Assembly: GCF_965276875.1 (NCBI RefSeq)
Contig: NZ_OZ255701.1
Coordinates: 4,030,001 to 4,094,000 of the forward strand
Source: Lichenicoccus sp965276875
GTDB taxonomy: Bacteria > Pseudomonadota > Alphaproteobacteria > Acetobacterales > Acetobacteraceae
Direction of reading: 5' to 3'
Length of the DNA stretch: 64,000 bases
The notes under the pieces are model-generated. The model did no database searches. It was not told the DNA's origin and worked only from the letters and a program-made list of their open reading frames with translations. Numbering within the stretch: the stretch's first letter is position 1; each line of letters begins with the position of its first letter. Shown in pieces: positions 9,801-16,920 of the stretch. The translations under genes were made by a program, and so were the position numbers.

Positions 9801-10360
9801 CGCCTCTCGTGCGCAAGGTTGGCGGTCGCGCGGCGAGGCTGGGCCGCGGCCGGCTGCTGCACACCTTGTTGCAGCATCTGCCCGACCTGCCGGCGCCGGA
9901 CCGCGCGGCGGCGGCGCTCGCCTTCCTCGCGCGCCCCGCGCATGACCTGGCAGCCGCCGAGGCACGGATGCTGGCCAGCCAGGTGATGGCGGTGCTGGAG
10001 GATCCCGAACTCGCCGCCCTGTTCGGCCGCAACGGTCGCGCCGAACAGAAGCTGGCCGGGCTGGTCGAAGGTGTCGTCATCAGCGGTCAGGTCGACCGTC
10101 TGCTGGTCGAGCCCACGCGCGTGCTGCTGTGCGACTTCAAGACCGGCCATGCGCCACCCGCGGATGTGGCGCTGACGCCGGTGCTTTATCTGCGCCAGAT
10201 GGCGGCCTATCGGGCGCTGCTGACGTCGCTCTATGCAGGCCGCACGATCGTCTGCCTGCTGGTCTGGACCGAGGCGCCGCTGGTGATGCGTCTACCGGAC
10301 GCGCTGCTGGATTGGCACCGGCCAGGGCGGCATCGGCCAGGGCTGCACGTCCTGGCTTGA
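6863..10360 (+). CDS. addA: Double-strand break repair helicase AddA
   Basis: UvrD-like helicase plus nuclease subunit of AddAB, 1165 residues. Motif I is VSASAGSGKTKLL near residue 30. Motif II is DEVQDTSPLQW, motif III VGDTKQSIYSFQGADP, motif V VMTVHGAKGLQ and motif VI YVALTRASDRLVV. A C-terminal RecB-family nuclease domain contains ISGQVDRLLVEP and LLCDFKTGH with the catalytic D and K. Length and order are typical of alphaproteobacterial AddA. The start ATG overlaps the addB stop. trxA follows 53 bp downstream. It cooperates functionally with recA, which lies near the other end of the window. Confidence 0.95.
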   Translation: MTDATQQARAQQARASDPSVSVFVSASAGSGKTKLLIDRLLRLMLPPVASDPARIQCLTFTKAAAAEMQVRLQDTLGHWVTLSDAALDAELRALDVPPGPASRQAARALFARVLDLPGGMRIGTIHAFCQSLLRRFPLEAEISPHFIVAEETDSRVALGAATEAVLSRGEASLALLAGQVNLADFTRLVESLGTKLAEVTDEATASLLAAGPPALREALRRAAGVTHVDEAACIAAATAAGDADGLTEQLCLARDRGTPAARLAAEARLDWLSQDPAARAATWPAWRDLLLTAAGEPRANGGFTAAKWLNDCPGLVELMQAEAARVLAVEDACRTIRMADLSAALLAVAVPILERHAARKQQGGLLDYDDLIARTLALLRDPGVAWVLFKLDGGIDHLLLDEVQDTSPLQWQIAAALTAEFFAGAGAAAGASGAPRTVFAVGDTKQSIYSFQGADPGQFHLWRARFRDRVEQAGEQWRDPALTVSFRSVSAVLQLVDSVFAAPDAAGGLLEPGQDELPLHQAARAGQPGRVELWPLAPVEAPAPQPGPWQAPSRNVGHDAAPQRLAETLAHWIAREIGAADPQGAAPLRAGDVLVLVPRRSAFVRALIRALKFEGVPVATLVRTGLVDQLAVQDLMALCDALLLPMDDLTVGEVLTSPLGGLTDDSVMALATSRGDATLWDSLRARHATRPDWSAAWAFLSALFARVDFATPYALLGEALGALGGRARLLARLGPEAAEPVDELLAAALRYEDQHPPSLQGFLHWLRGSEASIKREPDSAGDAVRVMTVHGAKGLQARLVVLPDTNSAPKRDDTLLWTRDPQTNATLPFWVPRAELACTPSHRLSAAVRERQLEEHNRLLYVALTRASDRLVVCGWKGARPPPEGAWYGLCKQGFEQAGAIAEPFGLGWEGERLVLQSGAAAWTAPMSRPQPAPAPLPDWLGRAPHWRAIPPPAEPSLPNPLAPSRPDDVAFGPRPARLSPLVRKVGGRAARLGRGRLLHTLLQHLPDLPAPDRAAAALAFLARPAHDLAAAEARMLASQVMAVLEDPELAALFGRNGRAEQKLAGLVEGVVISGQVDRLLVEPTRVLLCDFKTGHAPPADVALTPVLYLRQMAAYRALLTSLYAGRTIVCLLVWTEAPLVMRLPDALLDWHRPGRHRPGLHVLA

Positions 10361-10413
10361 TCGCACCCCCGCTTCGACCCATTTTCGAGACCAGTCAATT
10401 CCGGAGTAGGCAG

Positions 10414-10743
10414 ATGAGCGAGAACACGGTTGCGGTGACGGACGACAGCTTCGCCACCGACGTACTCGGCGCCAAGGGCGCGGTACTGGTCGATTTCTGG
10501 GCGGAATGGTGCGGCCCGTGCAAGATGATTGCCCCAGCACTCGAGGAGATCGGCGCCGAGTTCAAGGGCCAGCTCACGGTCGCCAAGGTCAATATCGACG
10601 AGAACCCGATGACCCCCAGCACCTACGCGGTGCGCGGCATCCCCACGATGATCCTGTTCAAGGACGGCAAGCCTGCCGCCACCAAGGTCGGCGCCCTGCC
10701 CAAGAGCCAGCTCAAGGAGTGGGTACGCGAGAGCATCGCCTGA
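10414..10743 (+). CDS. trxA: Thioredoxin TrxA
   Basis: Classical cytosolic thioredoxin of 109 residues, a general protein disulfide reductant. The active site EWCGPC places the redox cysteines at residues 33 and 36, and the conserved cis-proline lies in VRGIPTMILFKDG. The start is the ATG preceded by a purine-rich GGAGTAGG ribosome-binding site; an upstream-extended frame overlaps addA and is not real. It closes the tsaE-addBA gene string, an arrangement often seen in Rhodospirillales. Confidence 0.96.
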   Translation: MSENTVAVTDDSFATDVLGAKGAVLVDFWAEWCGPCKMIAPALEEIGAEFKGQLTVAKVNIDENPMTPSTYAVRGIPTMILFKDGKPAATKVGALPKSQLKEWVRESIA

Positions 10744-10807
10744 CGCGGAACCGCTTGCATCTCCCGGCTCATCTCCTTATCTTACTCGGGTCTTACCAGA
10801 GGTGGAT

Positions 10808-11089
10808 ATGTCTGATGCGGCTTTGACAACGACAGTCTCGACCAAGGGACAGGTTATTCTGCCCAAGGTGATCCGGGATCGTCTGCATTGGGACGCCGGC
10901 ACCCGCTTGTCTTTGGAAAATACCGCGGAGGGCGTCTTGCTGAGACCGCTAAACGTCGCTTTCGCGCCGAGGCAGCCGGACGAGGTGTTCGGCTGCTTGC
11001 GCTACAGCGGCGAGCCGAAATCGGTGGAGCAGATGGATGCGGGGATTGCCGCCGAAACCAGGCGGCGACATGCACGCGATCGATACTAA
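10808..11089 (+). CDS. vapB: AbrB/MazE-fold antitoxin (VapB-like)
   Basis: Small DNA-binding antitoxin of 93 residues. The N-terminal swapped-hairpin AbrB domain is recognised from TTTVSTKGQVILPKVIRDRL and the following GTRLSLENTAEGVLLRPL. The C-terminal tail is the part expected to wrap the toxin. The ATG at 10808 is preferred over an upstream GTG because AGAGG lies just before it. The toxin gene overlaps the last 20 bases in another frame. Such antitoxins normally repress their own promoter; the 64-bp gap after trxA would hold it. Confidence 0.87.
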   Translation: MSDAALTTTVSTKGQVILPKVIRDRLHWDAGTRLSLENTAEGVLLRPLNVAFAPRQPDEVFGCLRYSGEPKSVEQMDAGIAAETRRRHARDRY

Positions 11090-11459
11090 CATCATCGTTC
11101 GCTACCTGACCGGCGACGACACGAAGCAAGCCAATGACGCGCGCGCCTTGATTGGCAAGAAAGCGGTGTTCGTGCCGCGCACCGTCATATTGGAGACGGA
11201 GTGGGTCCTGCGCGCCGTCTACAATTTTTCCGCGCAACGGATCATTGCGGCACTTCGTGCCCTGGCTGGCCTTCCTGACGTATCCGTCGAAGATGCCAAC
11301 ATGGTCGCCAAGGCAATGGACTGGGCCGAGGCGGGTATGGACTTCGCCGACGCGCTCCACTTGGCAGCCGCCGGCAACTGCGAGGGCTTCCTGACCTTCG
11401 ACAAGCGTTTTGTACGCGCGAAGGGCGCCCACGCCGGCATTTCGGTTCGCATGCCCTAA
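11070..11459 (+). CDS. vapC: PIN-domain toxin, VapC-like ribonuclease
   Basis: PIN-domain endoribonuclease of 129 residues, the toxin of a type II toxin-antitoxin pair. Acidic metal-binding residues are visible in order: D5 in HAIDTNIIVRY, E in ILETEWVL, D in GMDFADALHL and D in FLTFDKRF. The start ATG gives the canonical IDTN N-terminus. It overlaps the antitoxin gene by 20 bp, as is usual for VapBC. The module appears intact, unlike the fused MazEF remnant at 23.3-23.9 kb. Confidence 0.9.
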   Translation: MHAIDTNIIVRYLTGDDTKQANDARALIGKKAVFVPRTVILETEWVLRAVYNFSAQRIIAALRALAGLPDVSVEDANMVAKAMDWAEAGMDFADALHLAAAGNCEGFLTFDKRFVRAKGAHAGISVRMP

Positions 11460-11477
11460 CCGGCTCAGGCCTGAGGC

Positions 11478-12719
11478 TTACTGGAGCGTGATAACCGAGA
11501 CGGTATCGAAATGCAGTTCAGCGCCCCAGCCATAGGGGTCCGGCTTTATCACGCCCGTGCTGGTTTGCCAGCTATTGCCGACGGCAAGCACAATCTCGTT
11601 CTGTCCCTGCCTCAACTCGAGCAGAATCGTTGCGTTATCCGTCTCAAGGCGACCGTCCGGCGACAAGCGGTGATCGGGCGGGTAATAGGGATTGTTCCCT
11701 GAATAGACGAGCCGGCCGTTCAAAAACACGGACGCTTGGCGCGCGTAGCCGATTTGAACCGTCCGGCGTGTGGGCGCCTTGGCGGTAACCGTTGTCTTCA
11801 GCCACCCTGTCGAAATTGCGTGCGCCTCGCGGACATCAAAGGCGCGGCCGAGATTGACCAGGCCGGTCGGCTCCGCGGCGATGGCGTGCCATGACCCAGG
11901 CGGCGGGATATCCGCAGCTGTGGGCGCATGGCCCGCCAGCGCGGTTGGTGGTGCCGACAGCCAATGCGTGGCGGTCTCCGGGCTGGGTTGCGGTATATGG
12001 ATTGCCGGTAGCGTTGCCGGGTCTCCCGGACGGATAACGAAGTTGGCGTAAATCGCTGGTCCCTTGAAGGCAATCCCGCCGTTTCTGCTCAAGCCCTGAA
12101 GCTTTGGCACGATCAGCGTGGGCTCCGTTTCGTGATTGATATAGACCGCCATCTTCTCGCCGGCGACCACCAGCCGCACATGGTTCCAGCCTGTCGGGTT
12201 GATCTGCGCGGGGCCCTGGTAGTTCGGGTAGATGTCCCATTGCATGTGCCCGTGGACGATCGGGGCATACTGGATGCAATCGTTCGCGGCGGGACAATCT
12301 GGGTTTGCGCGCAGGTAAACGATCTCGCCGGACTCGTTGCCCTGGCGGCGGAAAATAATGCCTGTGTCGCTGTAGGCGAGCGGCTTGATGTCGAAGTCTA
12401 TCGTGCCGCTGGAGAAGCGGACGTCGGTCGAGGAGGCGACGGCCTCATTGATCGTCATGGTCCCTGTTGGCATGCTCTCGTAACGCGCGAAGTGCAACGA
12501 TCCGGCCGGCTGCACAACCCATCCGGCCCGAGGCGCCAGCGTCCATAAGCCGGGCGCCATCGCATAGGACACCGTGCGTGGGGCGTAGGCTATCGAAGGC
12601 GACGCGATCAGGGTCGCGGCACCGACCATCGCGGCGACGCCAAGCAGTCTTGATAATGAAATGGGAACGCAGGCCTCTCTGGTGACTGGCGCGCGATGGA
12701 TTACGGATTGCCCGCTCAT
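11478..12719 (-). CDS. Secreted concanavalin-A-like/LamG-type protein, coupled to hpnK
   Basis: Protein of 413 residues with a Sec-type signal region (hydrophobic LLGVAAMVGAATLIA, probable cleavage after SIAYA). The middle part (roughly residues 60-230) resembles concanavalin-A-like/3-keto-disaccharide-hydrolase-type jelly rolls: SSGTIDFDIKPLAYSDTGIIF, WNHVRLVVAGEKMAVYIN and GGIAFKG. The C-terminal third has a second beta-sandwich pattern, with SVFLNGRLVYSGNN and ILLELRQGQNEIVLAVGN, as in galactose-binding-like domains of glycosidases. No catalytic residues can be named. Its ATG overlaps the stop of hpnK (ATGA), making it the last gene of the dxs-hpn operon. A role with hopanoid glycosides or envelope glycans is only an inference from position. 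Confidence 0.72.
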   Translation of the reverse strand: MSGQSVIHRAPVTREACVPISLSRLLGVAAMVGAATLIASPSIAYAPRTVSYAMAPGLWTLAPRAGWVVQPAGSLHFARYESMPTGTMTINEAVASSTDVRFSSGTIDFDIKPLAYSDTGIIFRRQGNESGEIVYLRANPDCPAANDCIQYAPIVHGHMQWDIYPNYQGPAQINPTGWNHVRLVVAGEKMAVYINHETEPTLIVPKLQGLSRNGGIAFKGPAIYANFVIRPGDPATLPAIHIPQPSPETATHWLSAPPTALAGHAPTAADIPPPGSWHAIAAEPTGLVNLGRAFDVREAHAISTGWLKTTVTAKAPTRRTVQIGYARQASVFLNGRLVYSGNNPYYPPDHRLSPDGRLETDNATILLELRQGQNEIVLAVGNSWQTSTGVIKPDPYGWGAELHFDTVSVITLQ

Positions 12720-13573
12720 GTCCAGGTGGCGAGCGCGGTATCGCTTCGTTTCAGCGCCTGGCGAAACTCCGGGTCGCAGAGGGCGGCGAGCTCAGAGTGG
12801 TGATGGTAGTCCGGCATCAGACGGGTGAGCAGGTCGTCGCGGGTGGTGGCCGGGTGGAAATAGATTTCACTCAGGCCCGGCGGCAGGTGTGTTGCCAGCG
12901 CGCGGACGCGGGTGCTGGTCATCGCACCACTCCAGGCCAAGCCGAAGCAGGATGCGTTGGTCCGCAGACCGGCTTGGCGGGCTTGCGCGCGCAGCACCAG
13001 CGTCCAGCGGCGGAGTGCTGCCGCGGCCAGCGTGCCGCGTGTGCCGTCGACGGCCGCGAGTGGAGCAGCGGGCTCGCTCGGGATGCGTATGGCGCGCAAA
13101 CCATGCCGAAGGCCGGCCGCGATCAGCAACCGACCGACGACGGGATGGAGATGCATGTGCTTGTGGGCGTTGGCGTGGTCGAGCGCGAGCCCGGTTGCGG
13201 CAAACGCCGCGAACTGGGCGGCGATTTCGCGCTGTAATTGCGCACGCACATCGGCGCGAAAAGCCGCGCGGAAGCCGAATGCGGCCTGGTCCGAGGGAAA
13301 TTGTCCATCCTCGCCGACGAGCGCCGGTATTTGCGCGTGCGACAGTATCGCCGGACCCTCGATCACCACCAGATGCAGCCCGACCCGCAGGTTGGGCAGC
13401 CGCCGTGCCCGCGCCACTGCATCGGCGGCGGCGGCCCCGCCCACCATCAGGCTTGCCGTGGTCAGCAGGCCCTTTGTATGGGCCTGCTCGACGGCTTCGT
13501 TAATCGTTTCGCTCAGGCCAAAATCGTCGGCCGAGATGATGACCCGCCGCAGCGAAGCCTCCCTAAGCGGCAT
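12716..13573 (-). CDS. hpnK: Hopanoid biosynthesis deacetylase HpnK (YdjC/ChbG family)
   Basis: YdjC/ChbG-like carbohydrate deacetylase of 285 residues. The metal-binding motif VIISADDFGLS is near the N-terminus, GLHLVVIEGP supplies another conserved histidine region, and DHANAHKHMHLHP carries the HxxxHxH cluster. HpnK removes the acetyl group from N-acetylglucosaminyl bacteriohopanetetrol made by HpnI, giving the glucosaminyl form that HpnJ converts to the cyclitol ether. The gene overlaps hpnJ upstream by 11 bp and the secreted-protein gene downstream by 4 bp. Confidence 0.93.
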   Translation of the reverse strand: MPLREASLRRVIISADDFGLSETINEAVEQAHTKGLLTTASLMVGGAAAADAVARARRLPNLRVGLHLVVIEGPAILSHAQIPALVGEDGQFPSDQAAFGFRAAFRADVRAQLQREIAAQFAAFAATGLALDHANAHKHMHLHPVVGRLLIAAGLRHGLRAIRIPSEPAAPLAAVDGTRGTLAAAALRRWTLVLRAQARQAGLRTNASCFGLAWSGAMTSTRVRALATHLPPGLSEIYFHPATTRDDLLTRLMPDYHHHSELAALCDPEFRQALKRSDTALATWT

Positions 13574-14987
13574 TCCGTTCCTTGAGGAAGTGGAAGAACT
13601 CCACGCCCTCGCGCAGCCGGCGCTTCATCATCTGCGGGCTGCGCACCATCTCGCCGACGATGGAGGCGATCTTCGGCGCCCGGAAATAGAACTTCCGGTA
13701 GAACGTCTCCACACTTTCGAAGATCTCGGTATGCGAGAGATGCGGGTAGGTCAGTGGGGCGATCTGCACGCCTTGCTCGTCGATCAGCTCGGCGTTGGAT
13801 GCATCGAGCCAGCCGTTCTCGGTTGCCTGCTTATGCAGGAAAGTACCGGGGTAGGGGGCGGCGAGGCTGACCTGAAGTGTGTGTGGGTTGATCTCGGTGG
13901 CAAAACGGATGGTTTCCTGGATCGTCTCGCGGGTCTCGCCGGGCAGGCCCATGATGAAGGTGCCGTGGATCTTGATGCCGAGCTCGTGGCAGTTCTTGGT
14001 GAACTCGCGCGCCACCTCGATACGCATGCCCTTCTTGATGTTGTAGAGGATCTGCTGATTGCCGGTCTCGTAGCCGACCAGAAGCAGTCGCAGGCCATTG
14101 TCCTTGAGTACTTCGAGGGTCTTGCACGGCACGTTAGCCTTGGCGTTGCACGACCAGGTGACGCCCATCGCGCCCAGCTTGCGGGCGATCGCCTCGGCGC
14201 GCGGCAGGTCGTCGGTGAAGGTGTCGTCGTCGAAGAAGAACTCCCGCACCTGCGGGAACATCCGGCGCGCGGCCGCAATTTCGGCGGCGACATGATCCGG
14301 CGAGCGGGTGCGGTAGCGATGGCCGCCGACGGTCTGCGGCCACAGGCAGAAGGTGCAGTGCGACTTGCAGCCGCGTCCCGTGTAGATCGAGATGTACGGG
14401 TGCAGCAGGTAGCCGATGAAATAATCCTCGATGCGCAGGTCGCGCTTATAGACGTCGGTGACGAACGGCAGGCTGTCCATGTCCTCGATCATCGCGCGCT
14501 CAGGATTATGCACGATGGCCCCGGACTCGTTGCGCCAGGAGATGCCGTCGATGCTTTTCAGGTCACGGCCCTCGGCGACGTCCTTGATGGTGAAGTCGAA
14601 TTCGTTGCGCGCGACGAAATCGACCGGACCGCCGGTACGCAGGCTCTCCTCAGGCTGGACCGCGACCTTGGCACCGACCATGCCGATCAGCAGCGACGGC
14701 TTGGCGTCCTTGAGCGCCTGGGCCACCTTCACGTCCGAGGCGAACGAGGGTGTCGAGGTGTGCAGCACCACCAGGTCGCTTTTGCGCGCCTCGGCCAGCA
14801 CCGGCTCCATGCCGATGCGCGCGGGGGGCGCGTCGATCAGTTTGCTGTCCTCGATCAGGGCGGCCGGCTGGGCTAGCCAGGTCGGATACCAGAACGACTT
14901 GATCTCGCGCTTGGCCTGATAGCGCGAGCCGGCACCACCATCGAAACCGTCGAACGAGGGAGGCTGCAGGAACAGGGTCTTCATCAT
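13563..14987 (-). CDS. hpnJ: Hopanoid radical SAM protein HpnJ
   Basis: B12-binding radical SAM enzyme of 474 residues. The N-terminal Rossmann-like cobalamin-binding region covers about 1-170. The 4Fe-4S motif GRGCKSHCTFC has cysteines at 207, 211 and 214, and VREFFFDDDTFTDD follows in the SAM barrel. HpnJ is required for ring contraction of the glucosamine-type side chain to the bacteriohopanetetrol cyclitol ether. Neighbours hpnI (6-bp gap) and hpnK (11-bp overlap) are the other two steps of the same branch. Confidence 0.94.
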   Translation of the reverse strand: MMKTLFLQPPSFDGFDGGAGSRYQAKREIKSFWYPTWLAQPAALIEDSKLIDAPPARIGMEPVLAEARKSDLVVLHTSTPSFASDVKVAQALKDAKPSLLIGMVGAKVAVQPEESLRTGGPVDFVARNEFDFTIKDVAEGRDLKSIDGISWRNESGAIVHNPERAMIEDMDSLPFVTDVYKRDLRIEDYFIGYLLHPYISIYTGRGCKSHCTFCLWPQTVGGHRYRTRSPDHVAAEIAAARRMFPQVREFFFDDDTFTDDLPRAEAIARKLGAMGVTWSCNAKANVPCKTLEVLKDNGLRLLLVGYETGNQQILYNIKKGMRIEVAREFTKNCHELGIKIHGTFIMGLPGETRETIQETIRFATEINPHTLQVSLAAPYPGTFLHKQATENGWLDASNAELIDEQGVQIAPLTYPHLSHTEIFESVETFYRKFYFRAPKIASIVGEMVRSPQMMKRRLREGVEFFHFLKERNAA

Positions 14988-14993
14988 GATAGA

Positions 14994-16238
14994 TCAGTCA
15001 CCTTGAACAAAAGTCTGGGAGGCGAGCATCGGACGCGCAGGCACCGGCTGGCGCGGCTCGGACACCAAAAGCACCTGGCCGCGCCAGCGCACACGATTGC
15101 CGGCAAAGCTTGCCGCCATGACGATGGCCGAGATCCAGTCGCGCAAGGGCAGCAGCAATAGGGTTCGCGCGCGCCCGAGAACGGCATGGCCACCAAGTGC
15201 GACGATGGCGTGATCGATCCGGGCGACGGACGCTGCGCGCAGCGTCCAGATCAAGGCGAACAGGAGCCAGCTCCAAAGCACGGCTGGCGATGCGATCAGC
15301 GCCAGGCTCGCCCAGAACAGTGGGAACTGTACCGCCGACAGGACATAGCCAAGCGGTGCGACGGCACGAATGGTGCGGCCCCAGCGCAACTCATGCGCGA
15401 ACAGGTCGCTGGCACCCGTGTCCGAGATCGTGGTCGCGGTCAGGATCGGTGCGATCTCGATGGTGCCGCCCTGCCTGCGCACCAGTTGGCCAAGGGTATG
15501 ATCGTCCGCGACATGCGCGGACAGCCTCTCCAGGCCGCCAATGGCCTCCAGGGTGCGACGTTGCAGCGCCATTGTGGATCCGAGGCAGTCCTGACGTCCG
15601 AGCAGGCGCGACAGCAGAACACCGGGCAGGAAGCTGTGGTTGACGTAGCCCGCGGCCAGCCGCCGCGTCAGGCTGAGCGAGGCGGGGAGGCCGCAATACA
15701 GCGTCGTCACCAGGGCAGCACCTGGGGTTGCGGCAAAGCAGCCGGCCACCGCACGCAGATAATCCGGTGCCACGTGAATATCGGAATCCGAGATCACCAG
15801 AAGCTCGTGGGATGCATACGGCAGCATGTTGATCAGATTGGCGACCTTGCGATTGGGTCCGTGCGCGGTGGTATCGACCACCAGCCGCAGATCGTGAAGC
15901 GGGAACTCCTGGTGCAGGCGCCGTACGACGGCGATTGCGTCGTCCGCTGCGTCCTGCACGCCAAAGACGATCTGTACGTTCGGATAATCCTGCGCGAGAA
16001 AGCTGCGTAGCGCCTGTTCGAGCAACGGCTCGTCGCCATGCAGCGGCTTGAGTACGCTGATTGGCGGCAGCGCAGCCGAGGTTGTAGCGGCGCTGGTCGT
16101 GGTGGCGCGCCGGGCACGCACGTGTTTGGCAAAGCTTCCCACGACAGCGGCGCCCGCGAATGCCTGCATGCAGCCGAGAACGGCAACGCCGTTCAGACAA
16201 TCGGCGAGGCTCGGCGTGAACAGCGGGATGAAGGTCAT
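14994..16238 (-). CDS. hpnI: Hopanoid glycosyltransferase HpnI
   Basis: Membrane-associated family 2-like glycosyltransferase of 414 residues that adds N-acetylglucosamine to bacteriohopanetetrol. One hydrophobic segment lies at about 12-35. The GT domain has ISVLKPLHGDEPLLEQALRS, the D-x-D region LLVISDSDIHVAPDYL, and the ADDHTLGQLVRRQG motif. Two or three further transmembrane segments follow at about 300-375. The order HpnI-HpnJ-HpnK on one transcript covers the whole cyclitol-ether branch. The start ATG is 19 bp downstream of the hpnM stop. Confidence 0.92.
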   Translation of the reverse strand: MTFIPLFTPSLADCLNGVAVLGCMQAFAGAAVVGSFAKHVRARRATTTSAATTSAALPPISVLKPLHGDEPLLEQALRSFLAQDYPNVQIVFGVQDAADDAIAVVRRLHQEFPLHDLRLVVDTTAHGPNRKVANLINMLPYASHELLVISDSDIHVAPDYLRAVAGCFAATPGAALVTTLYCGLPASLSLTRRLAAGYVNHSFLPGVLLSRLLGRQDCLGSTMALQRRTLEAIGGLERLSAHVADDHTLGQLVRRQGGTIEIAPILTATTISDTGASDLFAHELRWGRTIRAVAPLGYVLSAVQFPLFWASLALIASPAVLWSWLLFALIWTLRAASVARIDHAIVALGGHAVLGRARTLLLLPLRDWISAIVMAASFAGNRVRWRGQVLLVSEPRQPVPARPMLASQTFVQGD

Positions 16239-16257
16239 GAATGGCTCATGGTCGTGG

Positions 16258-16920
16258 TCAGGAGCTTGAGAAACTCCGGATTTTCTTCTTCAGTCTTTCG
16301 ATAAGCGGTTTGGCGTCCCCGGTCTCGACCGTCGAGGCAAAGTCGGAGCGTTGCACAGCGACCTGGCTGATATGGCCGTCGAGCAAAACATCGACGACTT
16401 TCCAGCCCTGCGCAAACTGCCGCATGACATAGTCGAGCTTGGTGGTGGTGCCGCCCTTGGAGATCAGTTGCGTCTGCACGATCTCATCGGACCCATAGGG
16501 CGACTTACGCGCCTGTGGCATGACCTTGAGGGTGTCGCCACTGTCTGCGGTGAAGTTCGAGACGTAGCGGGCAATCGTGAACTGACGAAACACCCGTTCG
16601 AGTTCCTGCTGCTGATCGCCGGGAATGGACGCGTAGCGTGGCCCGATAGAGGTATGTAGGATCGCCGGAATGTTGAATGCCTGGTCGATTGCCGGGGCAA
16701 GGAGGCGCGCACGATCGGCAAACGGGGTGGAGCCGCCTTCGCCTTCGATCCTGGTCAGCGCCTTGTAAAGCTCGGAAATTGGCGTCACCGGGTTCGATGA
16801 CATCGCCCCCGCTTTACTGGCCCGCGCCACCGCCGACGGGCCCGTGAGCGCGGACAGCGACATCAGGGGCAACGACGCGATGACCACGCCGATCAATAAA
16901 GGATAACGCATGGCGGTCAC
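16258..16920 (-). CDS. hpnM: Hopanoid-associated MlaC/Ttg2D-family protein HpnM
   Basis: Periplasmic phospholipid/hopanoid-transport-type protein of 220 residues. The N-terminal hydrophobic signal PLLIGVVIASLPLMSLSAL is followed by an MlaC-like domain, recognised from YASIPGDQQQELERVFRQF, YVSNFTADSGDTLKV and DYVMRQFAQGWKVVDVLLDG. The GTG start at 16920 overlaps the dxs stop (GTGA) and fits the coupling seen in the rest of the operon; an ATG three codons in (16911) is the alternative. It is thought to help move hopanoids to the outer membrane with the RND protein HpnN, which is not in this window. Confidence 0.87.
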   Translation of the reverse strand: MTAMRYPLLIGVVIASLPLMSLSALTGPSAVARASKAGAMSSNPVTPISELYKALTRIEGEGGSTPFADRARLLAPAIDQAFNIPAILHTSIGPRYASIPGDQQQELERVFRQFTIARYVSNFTADSGDTLKVMPQARKSPYGSDEIVQTQLISKGGTTTKLDYVMRQFAQGWKVVDVLLDGHISQVAVQRSDFASTVETGDAKPLIERLKKKIRSFSSS

